DNA of 64,000 bases from Nectonema munidae (GCA_030549495.1 JAUIRK010000329.1:1-64000); one strand, 5' to 3'. Counted from the stretch's first letter, positions 36,601-64,000 are shown. Notes: generated from the letters alone by a model not told the origin. Made by a program: numbers and translations.

Positions 36601-37284
36601 GAGGATCACCGGAGAGGCGGGGGTAGTCTTCCCGAGCGATAACATTTTTTTTTGATTTTGCGCGGCGTAGCCCGGAAGAAAAGTCGTTTCCCCATTCCCC
36701 CGTGTTTACGAAGGAGGTTGAAGCTGGATTTGTAGTGGGTGCTTGAGAAGTATACTGATGGGGAGTAATAAGGTGTTCCATCTTCCCCAGCATGCGTTCC
36801 ATTTCGAGCAAAATAGCATTTGATGGAGTCGGTGAAGCCGGGAGTTGAGCGCTGATAGCAGGTGGAGATTGCGAAATCTGGAAGGGTGTTGCAGCTGTAG
36901 GTGTGATTGCATGTTCGGTAGGGCTGGCGTCATGAGAGACGGGCTGAGTGGCAGCGACTGCGCTTATAATTAAGCCATTACCTTATTTGTTGTTTAACAA
37001 TAAAAAAAGCTAAAATTCACTCTTTATCCTTATTAAAATTTGATTAGTTTGGTGAATCTCCGATGAATGCCGAATTGAGTACGAGTAAAGGCGAAGTTCG
37101 TGGCTTGGGAACAGATGTCGCGGTGGTTGGTTCAATGGTGTTCTGGGCGCAAATCCTGCTCTCCAGTGTTCTCGGCAAAATCATCCACACTCTGAATTCC
37201 ACGAACGCTGTGCCTTTCATATCCGCGCTTCTCAGCTTCATTGGCTCAATATGTGCAACACAAGTCTACTACTACGATAGATAG
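3552..37284 (+). CDS. SLC45-family sugar/H+ symporter-like transporter (spliced gene, nine exons)
   Basis: This is a multi-pass membrane carrier of the major facilitator superfamily, SLC45 branch (the MATP/PAST-A relatives; characterised members move sucrose or glucose with protons). Diagnostic blocks are ELAYSAETAFVTPILL in helix 1, the helix 2-3 loop DRCSLRFGRRRPF, LDLCADACQSPARAYMLD in helix 4 and GGAFGYIFGAIDW in helix 5. Later blocks are MPKALRILCLTNLFCWMSL before helix 7, LSPTAGLMYAILFTMPF in helix 10 and RGLGTDVAV before helix 11. Exons: 3552-3620, 12325-12365, 18123-18999, 20115-20260, 20321-20418, 21285-21378, 31078-31319, 33517-33692, 37048-37284. All eight junctions agree in phase. 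From the ATG at 18187 the product is 601 residues; reading back through the two upstream exons adds 58, with the start still missing. The family is certain; the exact paralogue is not. Confidence 0.93.
4021..4278. mobile_element. Two TTAA-type miniature elements, head to head (260-bp palindrome)
   Basis: A plus-strand copy (CCCATTTACGACC to AAATGGG, 4021-4149) is followed by TTAA. A nearly perfect inverted copy then ends TAAATGGG at 4274, followed by TTAA at 4275-4278. The same unit recurs singly at 6236, 11117 and 13093, flanked there by TTAA on both sides. The right-hand copy lacks its CCC end where the two abut. Ends starting CCC plus TTAA target sites are typical of piggyBac-like MITEs; that assignment is an inference. 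Confidence 0.75.
4280..4802. repeat. Degenerate relatives of the TTAA-type miniature element
   Basis: Scattered phrases such as 'tcaaatgggttaa' (4400), 'tcgtctg' (4540) and, inverted, 'cagacgctatctaatgta' (4687) and 'ataaccggttaa' (4786) match the 129-132 bp element seen elsewhere, but no clean boundaries remain. The block looks like several old, mutated copies. Confidence 0.5.
4803..6231. other. Intronic sequence without recognisable content
   Basis: AT-rich sequence, presumably intron of the SLC45-like gene. The open frames at 4762-5004, 5039-5326 and 5940-6170 show no known motif and have intron-like composition. A run of about 11 G residues lies near 6039. Confidence 0.5.
6236..6364. mobile_element. 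TTAA-flanked miniature element (piggyBac-like MITE)
   Basis: 129 bp, beginning CCCATTAAGTCAC and ending GTACTTAATGGG, with TTAA directly outside both ends (6232-6235 and 6365-6368). The interior matches the copies at 4021, 11117 and 13093 from 'ataagtaatttcatcttcg' onward. The two outer segments differ from those copies, so this is a distinct subfamily. Confidence 0.75.
6625..7060 (+). pseudogene. hAT transposase C-terminal fossil
   Basis: An acidic and basic stretch (6625-6828) is followed, one frame over, by a peptide near 6835-7010 containing NYPGIVKQSAHLVTTLSPTQ and VSRLFSALRLIRTVQRAAI. That block matches the hAT family dimerisation region (consensus ATLPATQVSVERLFSALRLI). One frameshift near 6828 breaks it. 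No terminal repeats or target duplications were found around it, so only the 3' part of an old element survives. Confidence 0.65.
7061..9780. other. Intronic sequence, nothing clear
   Basis: I see no exon with both splice signals and family similarity. Near 7620-7720 there are two loose copies of a 'ttggagt...gagtcggacttttgaag' phrase; similar GACTCC-rich phrases occur at 51340 and 52200 and are probably remnants of a simple satellite. The open frames at 8432-8986 show no recognisable motif. Confidence 0.45.
9791..9841. repeat. Short interrupted TG microsatellite
   Basis: TG runs at about 9791-9804 and 9823-9838, separated by a TATATGTATATG spacer. The frame over it is an artefact of the repeat. 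Confidence 0.7.
10567..10662 (+). promoter_or_regulatory. Candidate internal promoter and non-coding first exon of the SLC45-like gene
   Basis: A TATAAA box (10567-10572) is followed about 30 bp on by a pyrimidine-rich start region near 10597. A 65-bp stretch of higher GC content then ends in a near-consensus donor ATT|GTAAGTTC at 10663. The stretch has no ATG. Spliced to the exon at 12325 it would give an mRNA whose first ATG is at 18187, that is, a shorter transporter. No transcript evidence is available; this is inference from spacing and signals. Confidence 0.33.
10762..11360. repeat. Large imperfect palindrome with a nested miniature element
   Basis: The left arm (10762-10980) and right arm (11008-11360) are inverted copies with about 95% agreement by eye, separated by a 27-bp spacer that contains a small hairpin (TTATTGCTGCGCAATAA). 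The right arm is longer because a 130-bp TTAA-type element sits in it. The arms match no other repeat in the window. Such a structure could be a fold-back element or a local inverted duplication. Confidence 0.85.
11117..11246. mobile_element. TTAA-flanked miniature element inside the palindrome
   Basis: 130 bp from CCCATTTACGGCC to CTTAAATGGG, with TTAA at 11113-11116 and 11247-11250. The left palindrome arm preserves the unoccupied site (its complement reads ATTTTAGTTAAAC), so removal of the element plus one TTAA restores the arm. This directly supports TTAA target duplication and insertion after the palindrome formed. Confidence 0.85.
11706..12249. mobile_element. Possible pogo/Tigger-like non-autonomous element
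   Basis: The left end CAGTGAGACCTTGTTTATCC and the complement of the right end (GTCAGACCTCGTTCATAC) are recognisably alike and resemble pogo/Tigger termini (CAGT...TATCCG). A TA precedes the left end. The interior (about 540 bp) codes for nothing recognisable. The right-hand TA is not clean, so the boundary is approximate. Confidence 0.45.
12325..12365 (+). CDS. Candidate 41-nt microexon of the SLC45-like gene
   Basis: Acceptor 'acttcattttcag' precedes GGCGCTCCTCCACC; the donor is AAAGG|GTATGC. It reads GAPPPLLEYGTIK plus two bases, entering in phase 0 and leaving in phase 2, exactly as the exons at 3552-3620 and 18123-18999 require. It encodes a proline-rich cytosolic N-terminal segment. 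The phase fit on both sides makes chance less likely. Confidence 0.6.
12990..13080 (+). repeat. tRNA-like SINE fragment (weak)
   Basis: The phrase GGGTTGGAATCCCGG at about 13009-13023 resembles an RNA polymerase III B box with a T-arm-like stem. No convincing A box or acceptor stem is present, so it is not a tRNA gene. A TTAA-type element follows at once. Confidence 0.3.
13093..13224. mobile_element. TTAA-flanked miniature element, inverted orientation
   Basis: 132 bp from CCCATTTTTAAGGCC to GGCCGTAAATGGG, flanked by TTAA at 13089-13092 and 13225-13228. It is in the opposite orientation to the copies at 6236 and 11117 and nearly identical to 11117 in the interior, implying recent activity of the family. 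Confidence 0.85.
13229..14265. other. Intronic sequence, nothing recognised
   Basis: No repeat boundary, splice-flanked open frame or RNA gene stands out here. The 66-codon minus-strand frame at 13157-13357 runs through the miniature element and is not a gene. Confidence 0.4.
14271..14345. mobile_element. hAT-like transposon terminus, partner end not found
   Basis: Begins CAGTGCCCTCACATACGGGG and continues GC-rich to about 14335 with 'gcatatgcccaagggcg', in the style of hAT ends (CAG start, GGGGGC blocks). No matching opposite end or target duplication could be identified, so this is a solitary or truncated end. 14346-15109 holds nothing else I recognise. Confidence 0.4.
15118..15278. mobile_element. 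Short non-autonomous hAT element with 8-bp target duplication
   Basis: 161 bp beginning CACTGGCGGATCCAGA; the complement of the right end reads CAGTGGCTAATCCAGA. The 8-bp direct repeat GCCTGCAC flanks it at 15110-15117 and 15279-15286. An 8-bp duplication and CA(C/G)TGG ends are hAT hallmarks. The interior contains a run of about 12 C residues at 15240-15251 and no coding sequence. Confidence 0.85.
15287..16295. other. Intronic sequence, nothing recognised
   Basis: Open frames at 15203-15493, 15592-15855 and 16028-16222 have no known motif and no matching splice phase with the transporter. They are probably chance frames or remnants of an unidentified repeat. Confidence 0.4.
16303..17585. 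mobile_element. Fold-back type element with subrepeat arms and an internal satellite
   Basis: The left arm (16303-16435) starts CCGTGACCGG and repeats a unit of about 19 bp like GAACGGACATTTGACC. The right cluster (17407-17580) holds the same units inverted, and itself starts CCGTGTCCGG at 17407. Between them, 16470-17130, lies a satellite. Only weak, shifting open frames occur, so it is non-coding. The outer boundaries and target duplication are not certain, and two nested elements (16303 onward; 17407-17580) are possible. Confidence 0.65.
16470..17130. repeat. About 38-bp satellite array
   Basis: Roughly 17 degenerate copies of a unit like GTTAGAATATTGTTAGTTTT plus AGAGTTAGTGTTAGCATA. Unit length drifts between about 25 and 39 bp as sub-blocks are lost. 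It lies inside the fold-back element. Confidence 0.85.
18123..18999 (+). CDS. SLC45-like gene, large exon: N-terminus and helices 1-5
   Basis: Acceptor 'ctaatttatttcag' at 18122; entry phase 2. The first ATG in frame is at 18187 and opens MSLGLVYTTSYRAINRF, a plausible start for a short isoform. A hydrophilic segment of about 70 residues, rich in K and E, is probably cytosolic. Helix 1 (ELAYSAET, residues about 87-94 from that ATG), helix 2, the loop RFGRRRP (about 139-145), helix 3, a glycosylatable loop (NSTSLNLSNAT), helix 4 (LDLCADACQSP) and helix 5 (GGAFGYIFGAIDW) follow. The donor GAC|GTACAT at 19000 is weak but phase 0, matching the next exon. The frame reads through into intron to 19113. 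Confidence 0.92.
19000..20114. other. Intron of the SLC45-like gene
   Basis: 1.1 kb of AT-rich sequence between the helix-5 and helix-6 exons. The run to 19113 after the donor is open but does not match the family. No repeat recognised. Confidence 0.7.
20115..20260 (+). CDS. SLC45-like gene, helix-6 exon
   Basis: Acceptor 'tttgtaatttag' and donor AAAGG|GTATGC. Reads ITRMFNDQTRVVFFIVLILF then ILSLLITLFSFKEVCLADLN, the sixth membrane helix followed by the family's SFKE/SFREIP-type motif at the cytosolic side. Phase 0 in, phase 2 out. Confidence 0.88.
20321..20418 (+). CDS. SLC45-like gene, central loop exon 1
   Basis: A 60-bp intron (20261-20320, ending 'tttgcctag') separates it from the previous exon. 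Reads KALFDYEHFHNVSEEKFNYE then DIDSSFESIQPP, part of the acidic, poorly conserved cytosolic loop between helices 6 and 7. The donor CGA|GTAATC leaves phase 1, fitting the exon at 21285. Confidence 0.8.
21285..21378 (+). CDS. SLC45-like gene, central loop exon 2
   Basis: Acceptor 'tgctcatatttcag' and donor CTGAG|GTTTGT. Reads KSLSKEIELPAPDITLKTYI then KSIIFMPKALR. The MPKALR block immediately precedes helix 7 throughout the family. Phase 1 in, phase 2 out. Longer open frames on both strands across this exon are shadows. Confidence 0.9.
21379..23009. other. Intron, left of the hAT insertion
   Basis: AT-rich intron. The frame at 21465-21764 has no known motif. Nothing else recognised before the transposon. 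Confidence 0.5.
23018..26727 (-). mobile_element. Complete-ended hAT transposon (ZMYM1-like transposase)
   Basis: 3710 bp. Left end CAGGGCCGGTGCC; the complement of the right end reads CAGGGCCGGTTTTTAGCC. The 8-bp target duplication AAGACAAC is perfect at 23010-23017 and 26728-26735. GC-rich 'ggggcccaat' blocks lie inside both ends. The transposase is antisense to the host gene, and about 1.1 kb of non-coding sequence lies between its start (25642) and the right end. Only about 70 bp separate the transposase stop from the left end, and the usual last helix of the dimerisation domain is missing, which suggests an internal deletion at the 3' side. The perfect duplication suggests moderate age. 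Confidence 0.95.
23092..25642 (-). pseudogene. hAT transposase (TTF zinc finger, DUF4371-like, dimerisation region), broken
   Basis: Block 1 (25642-24791, 283 codons) starts MTSTSRNRDKGRKYLCG. It carries an acidic N-terminus and a TTF-type zinc finger (ERPWIIYSSSSDKIYCFYCK, then CEHEKSKNHMEA). Block 2 (24782-24027) has the hAT core with DCTPDISHQEQMSLTIRYV, ERGQGYDNGSNMKG-like motif RGQGYDNGSNMKGHTSG and CACHNFNLLLGD. Block 3 (23787-23092) ends ISVASGERGFSKLKLIKTYL. A frameshift lies near 24845, where block 2's frame already reads INDHAKYWQKVFQRL, and at least one more break lies between 24027 and 23787. The protein is therefore inactive. The layout matches 'zinc finger MYM-type 1-like' transposases. 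Confidence 0.92.
26736..27967. other. Intron, right of the hAT insertion
   Basis: Minus-strand frames at 26861-27061 and 27213-27401 show no known motif. Nothing recognised. Confidence 0.4.
27973..28339. mobile_element. TTAA-flanked element with CACTAG inverted ends (piggyBac-like MITE)
   Basis: The left end CACTAGGAAAGCCAAC and the complement of the right end (CACTAGCAAAGCCACC) form about 16-bp inverted repeats. TTAA lies directly outside at 27969-27972 and 28340-28343. The interior (367 bp) has no coding content. TTAA duplication with CACTAG-type ends is seen in piggyBac-like elements. It is a different family from the CCCATTTA elements. Confidence 0.8.
28344..29467. other. Intronic sequence, nothing clear
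   Basis: Minus-strand frames at 28683-29035 are open but match nothing I recognise. No repeat ends found. Confidence 0.4.
29472..29599. mobile_element. Divergent copy of the TTAA-type miniature element
   Basis: Begins CCCGTTAACGCCCAATGTCG after TTAA (29468-29471) and ends GGTTACGGG, followed by TTTT instead of TTAA. The internal 'acaaatcgtctgctctacat' and 'agatatcgtctga' match the family core. An older relative of the copies at 6236 and 11117. Confidence 0.65.
29600..31077. other. Intronic sequence up to the helix-7 exon
   Basis: Near 30256, CAGTGAACTCTTCTTATTTC resembles a pogo-like transposon end, but no partner was found. Otherwise AT-rich and featureless. Confidence 0.4.
31078..31319 (+). 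CDS. SLC45-like gene, helices 7-8 exon
   Basis: Acceptor 'cctcatttcgcag'; donor TACG|GTAACT. Reads ILCLTNLFCWMSLVCYSLYF then TDFVAQSIFKGVPASS, the strongly conserved helix 7 and following loop of the family, then a lumen-side loop with DFRTQKYDEGVRF and helix 8 (ACWGMASYSLTCALFSVS). Phase 2 in, phase 1 out. Open sequence continues 92 bp into the intron. Confidence 0.95.
31440..32120 (-). mobile_element. Unidentified transposon remnant
   Basis: CAGTGGGTTCCCAACCGCTG at about 31457-31476 resembles a Charlie-type hAT end. On the minus strand, 32036-31837 is open for about 67 codons (SSKCVENILMDLEKRELSWL, LTHSYNCRHYKETFFPIVDK). The peptide has a decayed coding look but I do not recognise it, and the link to the possible terminus is a guess. 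Confidence 0.35.
32848..33010. repeat. About 84-bp tandem duplication
   Basis: 'aagtatgcattaagtttagc' at 32848 recurs at 32932 with the following sequence through 'ctgactttatttgaaaaa'. Two copies differ by a few single-base changes. Intronic. Confidence 0.85.
33517..33692 (+). CDS. SLC45-like gene, helices 9-10 exon
   Basis: Acceptor 'ctacgcatacttttag', donor CAA|GTAAGT (perfect). Reads AKKVYILSQLSYSIGFLFMG then ILRSKVFVILLSPTAGLMYA then ILFTMPFILIAHYHEINQ. The SPTAG...MYAxLFTxP and AHYHE motifs are family signatures. Phase 1 in, phase 0 out. Confidence 0.96.
33734..33874. repeat. 47-bp minisatellite, three copies
   Basis: Unit starting CCCATATGTCAGAGGCGTCA at 33734, 33781 and 33828, exactly 47 bp each, with a single base difference in the middle copy. 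It begins 42 bp after the splice donor at 33693. Confidence 0.95.
33875..35640. other. Intronic sequence without clear features
   Basis: Open frames at 34185-34454 and 34632-34871 (79 codons, basic) have no recognised motif or splice-phase fit. At 35176-35236 two TTAA sites flank about 55 bp with faintly inverted ends; too weak to call. Confidence 0.4.
35654..35750. mobile_element. Solitary end of a GTGTCCGG-capped subrepeat element
   Basis: Starts CCGTGTCCGGACACTTTGTC and continues with alternating phrases like 'attcgtcaaatggacattta' and 'gtcgaacagcattttcgtca'. This matches the terminal structure at 16303 and 17407. No inverted partner was found downstream. Confidence 0.55.
36150..36950 (-). 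other. GC-rich, coding-like patch inside the last intron; probable mobile-element remnant
   Basis: About 800 bp stand out by much higher GC than the rest of the window. Several overlapping open frames lie on the minus strand, with protein-like, proline-rich composition (for example ALIAFNDVLRLMLTAAATNL near 36500, and ITPTAATPFQISQSPPAISA near 36870). No exon fits the transporter, whose phases are already satisfied without it. I do not recognise the family. It is broken and looks like a foreign, decayed mobile-element reading frame. Confidence 0.45.
37048..37284 (+). CDS. SLC45-like gene, last exon: helices 11-12 and stop
   Basis: The acceptor 'ttaaaatttgattag' is weak but phase 0, as required. 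Reads FGESPMNAELSTSKGEVRGL then GTDVAVVGSMVFWAQILLSS, with the family's RGLGTDxAV...QI motif, then the last helix FISALLSFIGSICATQVYYY and the stop TAG at 37282-37284. The C-tail is very short (YYYDR). Confidence 0.95.
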   Translation, partial: FGESPMNAELSTSKGEVRGLGTDVAVVGSMVFWAQILLSSVLGKIIHTLNSTNAVPFISALLSFIGSICATQVYYYDR

Positions 37285-37343
37285 AGATGGCGTTATATTT
37301 TACACTTGTAACATTGTTTGTGACACTTTATCAATAATACGAA

Positions 37344-37349
37344 AATAAA
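37344..37349 (+). terminator. Poly(A) signal of the SLC45-like gene
   Basis: AATAAA 60 bases after the stop codon, followed by a GT-containing stretch. The cleavage site would fall near 37365. Confidence 0.65.
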
Positions 37350-37370
37350 ATGCTGTACACCTGGTAGGAA

Positions 37371-38420
37371 CCATTTTATTAGAGATCACAACTAAGAGTC
37401 TTAGTCAGTCATACGAGCACACTTAAGAAAACTAGGTGCAAAAAGTGACAAAATGACCACATGTTGGCTATTTTTAAACTGAAACATGCATGTATCAGAT
37501 ATTCATCTCAACGACACGCTTTGATTTTTGTTTAGGTATGTCTCTTGTCATTTTATTCCGTTCAAAAGATGAAAAACAAATACGTAATTTCGCGCTGATT
37601 TTTGCCATAAATACGCAAGTCAAAGAAAAAAAGTTCATAAAAATAATCAGAGAAAGAAAATATACGACTACCAGAAATCTGCAATATTCATTTTCTCTCA
37701 TATTAAAACGAGCCGAATTTTTTTTTGGTCTATCCGAACTGAACATGAATCTAATTTAAATTTTCAACCCGTGTGCTGAGTTTTTAAACTTGCAAAAATG
37801 TTTGATTTTTAAGACGGAAAAGTTCATTATGATTTTCGGTCTCTTAAATTTACATAGTTAAATGCCATACTATTATAAGAAATTTTGGTATCTAATTATG
37901 CATATTATTGTACTAACCTCGTAAGTTAATTTTTCCACTCTTTTTCTTTATTTTGAAATTTAAAATTTCTTGAATTTTGGTTACATCCTGTTATAGTTTT
38001 AATGACTTTTATCTTAATTTTCAATTGAAATTTCTCCTTTCTAATATAAACGTCTGTGCCTCTTTTGACCAAAAAAACGGTCGATGTTTTGGTAGTTTAC
38101 CTTTTATGACATATCCTGTGTGTGTCTGTGTACCTTTAAATTTAGTTAAATTAAATTATACCAGCTAAAATACGCATTTTTTTCCTTAAATAATAATCAA
38201 TTCAACGAAGAAAATTTGCTACAAACCTTAATTTTATGAATTAGCGCTTCCATTCCCTAAGTGATAAGGGACAATTACAGGATAATGAAAGTTTGTACAG
38301 AAAATAATGCAATGAAAAGCATACAATAATTAAGTTAACCTAGGATAGTTTTAAAAAGAATATGTAAGAATAAATTTAGATTCTGGAATCAGTGTTGGGG
38401 GTCGGAGATTTAAAAAGGAT
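37371..38420. other. Intergenic sequence between the two convergent genes
   Basis: AT-rich. The frames at 37490-37759 and 37977-38168 carry no recognised motif. Nothing else seen. Confidence 0.45.
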
Positions 38421-38429
38421 AGGACAAGA

Positions 38430-38800
38430 ACATCTAAATTCTAGATGAAAATAGATGACTGTTTTTTGAATAAACAATATATGCATAAGTAACGTGTATC
38501 CTTGGGCCATGACCGCTTTTAGCACACAGAGTTACTATTAGCAGCTTTTTCTATATATTCTATGTTGTTCCTTATTATCTGCCAATATAACTAAGTCATC
38601 TGCAAATAGGAGTTCCAAAAGTCTTCTTTCTTAGATGTTTGGATAATTCATCCATAACTAACGCAAACAATAATGTACTCAATGCCTAACCCTGATGTAG
38701 TCCTGTTCTTACTTCAAATTCTCTTGAAATCCCTTTTGAGCATAGAAACACATAAAAATCATTAAATTGCCGCCTAAATCGGTAGAGTTAATTCATCATA
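38430..38800 (-). mobile_element. LINE reverse-transcriptase fragment
   Basis: On the minus strand the translation includes RTGLHQG followed by ALSTLLFALVMDELSKHLRK and then a degraded active-site region. This is the conserved GLHQGSxLSPxLF block of LINE reverse transcriptases. Stops interrupt it. It cannot be the same copy as the fragment at 40985, because the order of domains is wrong for that. Confidence 0.6.
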
Positions 38801-39002
38801 TATCTGTATGGTTTATCTTTCTTCTATTTTATTTTCATATTTATCTATCATATTTTTGCTAATATAATGCAATGCTTCTTATTGCTATTTTGCTAAATTA
38901 TATTTATGCAAATATTTTGATAAAATAAAATGCTGTAACATAAAGAATACTGAAATAATAGATTTTATGATATGAATGCCTAGAATCTAAAGTTCAACAA
39001 AG

Positions 39003-39200
39003 GTGCCGCAGTGTAAAAAAAGTTTGAGAACAACTAATCCACAACCTACTAAAGTTATTTCTGCAAGACATTATCTTTCGAAAAGAATCCAAAAACCAGG
39101 TGACGGTTTAGATTCTTATTTATCTGCACTTAATGTGTTAATTCACGTGGTAGCTATGTTACCTCGGTTCAAGAAAATAATTAGGTTACGAACGTAGAAA
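39003..39200 (+). mobile_element. Faint gag-like fossil of an LTR-type element
   Basis: A short stretch reads ARHYLSKRIQKPGDGLDSYL, similar in pattern to Gypsy-group gag proteins. It is a broken, short fragment. No terminal repeats were seen. Confidence 0.3.
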
Positions 39201-39610
39201 CTAAACAACATGTGGGGAAAGTTTATCACGATGTTAACGAATTAAGCTGACATTCGTAACACTAGAAGCCTAGTGTTTTGTTATAACATCGTTATTGTTA
39301 TTTTGCAGAAATACGTTTTATCCTAGTTTATCCTCTAGAAAATAGTTTTATCCTCTGCTAAAATTTGCAAAGTTAAGACGTTCTTTCCTCTCCCCTTGTT
39401 CTTTCATATATGCTGGTCATCAAAAATTTCTCTTCCTATTGCCAGGCCATCTTCAAAGAAAGTCAGACAAAATGAGAATATGAGCACTCAACTCTACTGC
39501 TTAAAAAATATGGGAGGTTGATTATTATTGAAAAGGATATGTCAAAGAAAAAGATATGGAAATTTCAACATTTAAAATGGCTACTTTTAAAAAAAATTGA
39601 AAAAACAAAA

Positions 39611-39616
39611 TTTATT
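39611..39616 (-). terminator. Poly(A) signal of SFSWAP
   Basis: TTTATT on the plus strand, that is AATAAA on the minus strand, 18 bases after the stop codon. Confidence 0.55.
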
Positions 39617-39633
39617 AATCAATCAAATTTCTT

Positions 39634-62181
<22,548 letters not shown>

Positions 62182-63126
62182 CTTAAAACAGAGCAACTTT
62201 AAGAAAACAGGAATCCTAACGAGAATTTTAATTTTACAGAATGTAATGTAAAAAAAATTAAAAACTTTTGAAACAATTCCTTGGAAATTTTGTGACCGCT
62301 TTAATATTGAAAGACAAAAATAAAGCAAAAAACTGTGCCCAAGTTTCGTCTAAACAAAAAAACAAAAAAATTAAGTATGATTTTAGGAATCAATTTATAA
62401 GACCTAGCAAATCCATTAATTGTATATGTAAAGACATTGAATTGAATATATACTGAAAGCATCGCTGGAGCAAACACCATCAGGCAAAATACTAATTCCT
62501 TACCTTATACATCTAACTTTATAAGTCATTCCCAATTGATTTTAAGTTAAATTGGTATATTTAAAAATAATGTATTCTATTTAAATTTTTTTACACCATT
62601 CTTAGCGTTTAAAAATATTTAAAGTTTAATAAATATTTTCTATTTTCTTGGAGACTTATTTAATCGAGGGTGATATTTTGCGGTTTAAATAGTCACTTGG
62701 TGATAGGGCTGCAATCACACGACATATTTATAAATGGAATATCGGTCTTAAGATTTTTTTTTTAATTTGATTGACAAATCATTTCTTTTTTCACAACCAT
62801 CCATTCATTCTGACAGTTCTCAATGTCAAGAAAAGTGTTTCATGTCATATATAAGTGTCAATCTGTCACAAACCTTCAGCGTAACGTCATATGAAAGAGT
62901 GGAACAATAGGGAAATTATATAGAACCACAATTTTATCAGTAGTGCTTTAATCTTATAACTTATTACAGCTATTGCTTCATAGTTATATGTGCTGTTATA
63001 AGATCAAAGATGTTTTTTCTAAATACCGTTATAAATAAATTTTAAAAAATCATATGTAATTCAATCAACCAGATAACACGACGGCTTGAACAGAATTCTT
63101 TGAGTCATACCAACTGCTAAACTTGT
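62182..63126. other. SFSWAP 5' intron or upstream sequence
   Basis: AT-rich, no recognised exon. I looked for the start of the DRY_EERY domain (LFGYxCKLFRDD, HLIPWMGD) on the minus strand and did not see it. Confidence 0.45.
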
Positions 63127-63387
63127 TTAAATACGCAGAAAATGATATTGAGGTAGTGATTTTTTAGGCTTACTCAATATGAATAAGTAGTTGCGCAAAC
63201 TATATCTCATGTTAACGCTTTTTAATCTCTTTTCTAACTCCGTATGCAAGACTGGATAGTGTTTTCCGTCCTTTGTAAGGTGCATTAAAGTATGCCTAAA
63301 TCTGGTTGCAAATGAATTAGCACGATCAACGGAGTAGCTTAAACCTTTAAGCCGAATGGGATAACAATTTATACTAAAAAAACTCAT
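63127..63387 (-). CDS. Hypothetical 86-codon ORF or terminal exon
   Basis: Starts ATG at 63387 and reads MSFFSINCYPIRLKGLSYSV, ANSFATRFRHTLMHLTKDGK, NMRYSLRNYLFILSKPKKSL to a stop at 63127. A good acceptor (tttcaatgagtttttttag, complement) falls six codons inside, so it could be a last exon of a gene starting to the right. The composition is protein-like, basic, with no low complexity. I do not recognise it, and it does not match the missing part of SFSWAP. Confidence 0.3.
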   Translation of the reverse strand: MSFFSINCYPIRLKGLSYSVDRANSFATRFRHTLMHLTKDGKHYPVLHTELEKRLKSVNMRYSLRNYLFILSKPKKSLPQYHFLRI

Positions 63388-63677
63388 TGAAAAGGAAGAA
63401 GTAGGTTATTAGTTTTGAAAAACCTCAATAATTTTACAAATTATTTAAAAATATTTCTTACTTTTTTATATCTCTCTTTTGTGCTACTTCTATTTAAAGT
63501 AGGTTCTTCAATATTTACATAAAAGGGCAATGTGGCTTATGAAAATAAGCATAGTAACATATTTACAATTTTATTATTTACCAATTCCTACATCACAAAT
63601 CATTAAAAATCTAAATTTGTTAAAGAACTTTGATTTTACAAATTGGCTTATTTTCATTGCTTCTCAATTTTCTAAGT

Positions 63678-64000
63678 CAGGGCCGAGGCTAGAAATTGAA
63701 GGGCCCAATTAGATAACTAATTGCAAGGCCCCCTTTTATTCAAGAGTAAACACTTTTGTATGGTACCTTTTGTGTAAAATGATTATCCTTAATGAAGTAA
63801 TAAAAAAGAGTTTATCTTTGATATACCAAAAGTTTGATAGACAGCATGACATTTTATTTTAAAATACCAAAAAAAGGCAATTACAAGTATATTATACAAA
63901 GAAGTGTATGCATGGAATGACTAAAGTAAATAATATCAGGAATAAGCATTTTTCATTATTTTTGAAGTAGCGGAGCCACATTTAAAAAAATGGGTTAAAT
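63678..64000. mobile_element. Left terminus of another hAT element, running off the window
   Basis: Starts CAGGGCCGAGGCTAGAAATT and continues 'gaagggcccaattagataac' and 'gcaaggccccc', closely like the left end of the element at 23018 (CAGGGCCGGTGCC, 'ggggcccgattagaaac'). The eight bases outside, TTCTAAGT, would be one half of the target duplication. The rest lies beyond the window. Confidence 0.75.

Overview
The window looks like nuclear DNA of an AT-rich animal, most likely an arthropod. A copepod such as a sea louse would fit, but that is an inference. Evidence: two ancient animal gene families split into small exons with GT-AG introns of 60 bp to nearly 10 kb, no operons or Shine-Dalgarno structure, and a dense load of decayed transposons (LINE, hAT, piggyBac-like, MULE-like, pogo-like), SINE-like pieces, microsatellites and G/C homopolymers. 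The supplied open reading frames are mostly noise; the real coding content had to be assembled by hand from exons whose splice phases agree.

Two host genes lie tail to tail. On the plus strand, about 3552-37284, is a 12-helix SLC45-family sugar/proton symporter-like transporter. Its core is encoded by seven exons at 18123, 20115, 20321, 21285, 31078, 33517 and 37048. Two phase-compatible small exons at 3552 and 12325 extend the N-terminus, and a possible internal promoter with a non-coding first exon sits at 10567-10662. On the minus strand, 62181 down to 39634, is an orthologue of the splicing regulator SFSWAP (suppressor of white-apricot). It has part of the DRY_EERY N-terminal domain, two SURP domains and a lysine-rich C-terminus. 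Its first coding exon lies beyond what I can find, and one small exon between 43615 and 48453 is unresolved. The stop codons are 2.35 kb apart.

Region by region: 1-3430 holds a 28-bp tandem repeat and a decayed LINE. 3552-18122 is the 5' part of the transporter gene, full of TTAA-flanked miniature elements, a 600-bp palindrome, a pogo-like element, a short hAT element and a fold-back/satellite array at 16303-17585. 18123-21378 is the exon-rich transporter core. 21379-31077 is a large intron carrying a 3.7-kb hAT transposon with perfect 8-bp target duplications. 31078-37349 holds the last three exons and the poly(A) signal. 37350-39600 is the intergenic gap, with a LINE fragment and a weak gag-like fossil. 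39611-62181 is SFSWAP; its introns carry a piggyBac transposase fossil, LINE and SINE pieces, a MULE transposase fossil beside a 9-bp-TSD inverted-repeat element, and 245 uninterrupted CA units. The right edge holds an unrecognised 86-codon ORF and the left terminus of another hAT element.

I found no CRISPR array, rRNA, convincing tRNA gene, toxin system or other new multi-gene system. The best candidates for something undescribed are a group of inverted-repeat elements whose ends share the motif GTGTCCGG followed by arms built of 17-20 bp subrepeats, and an SFSWAP-type protein with no visible RS domain.
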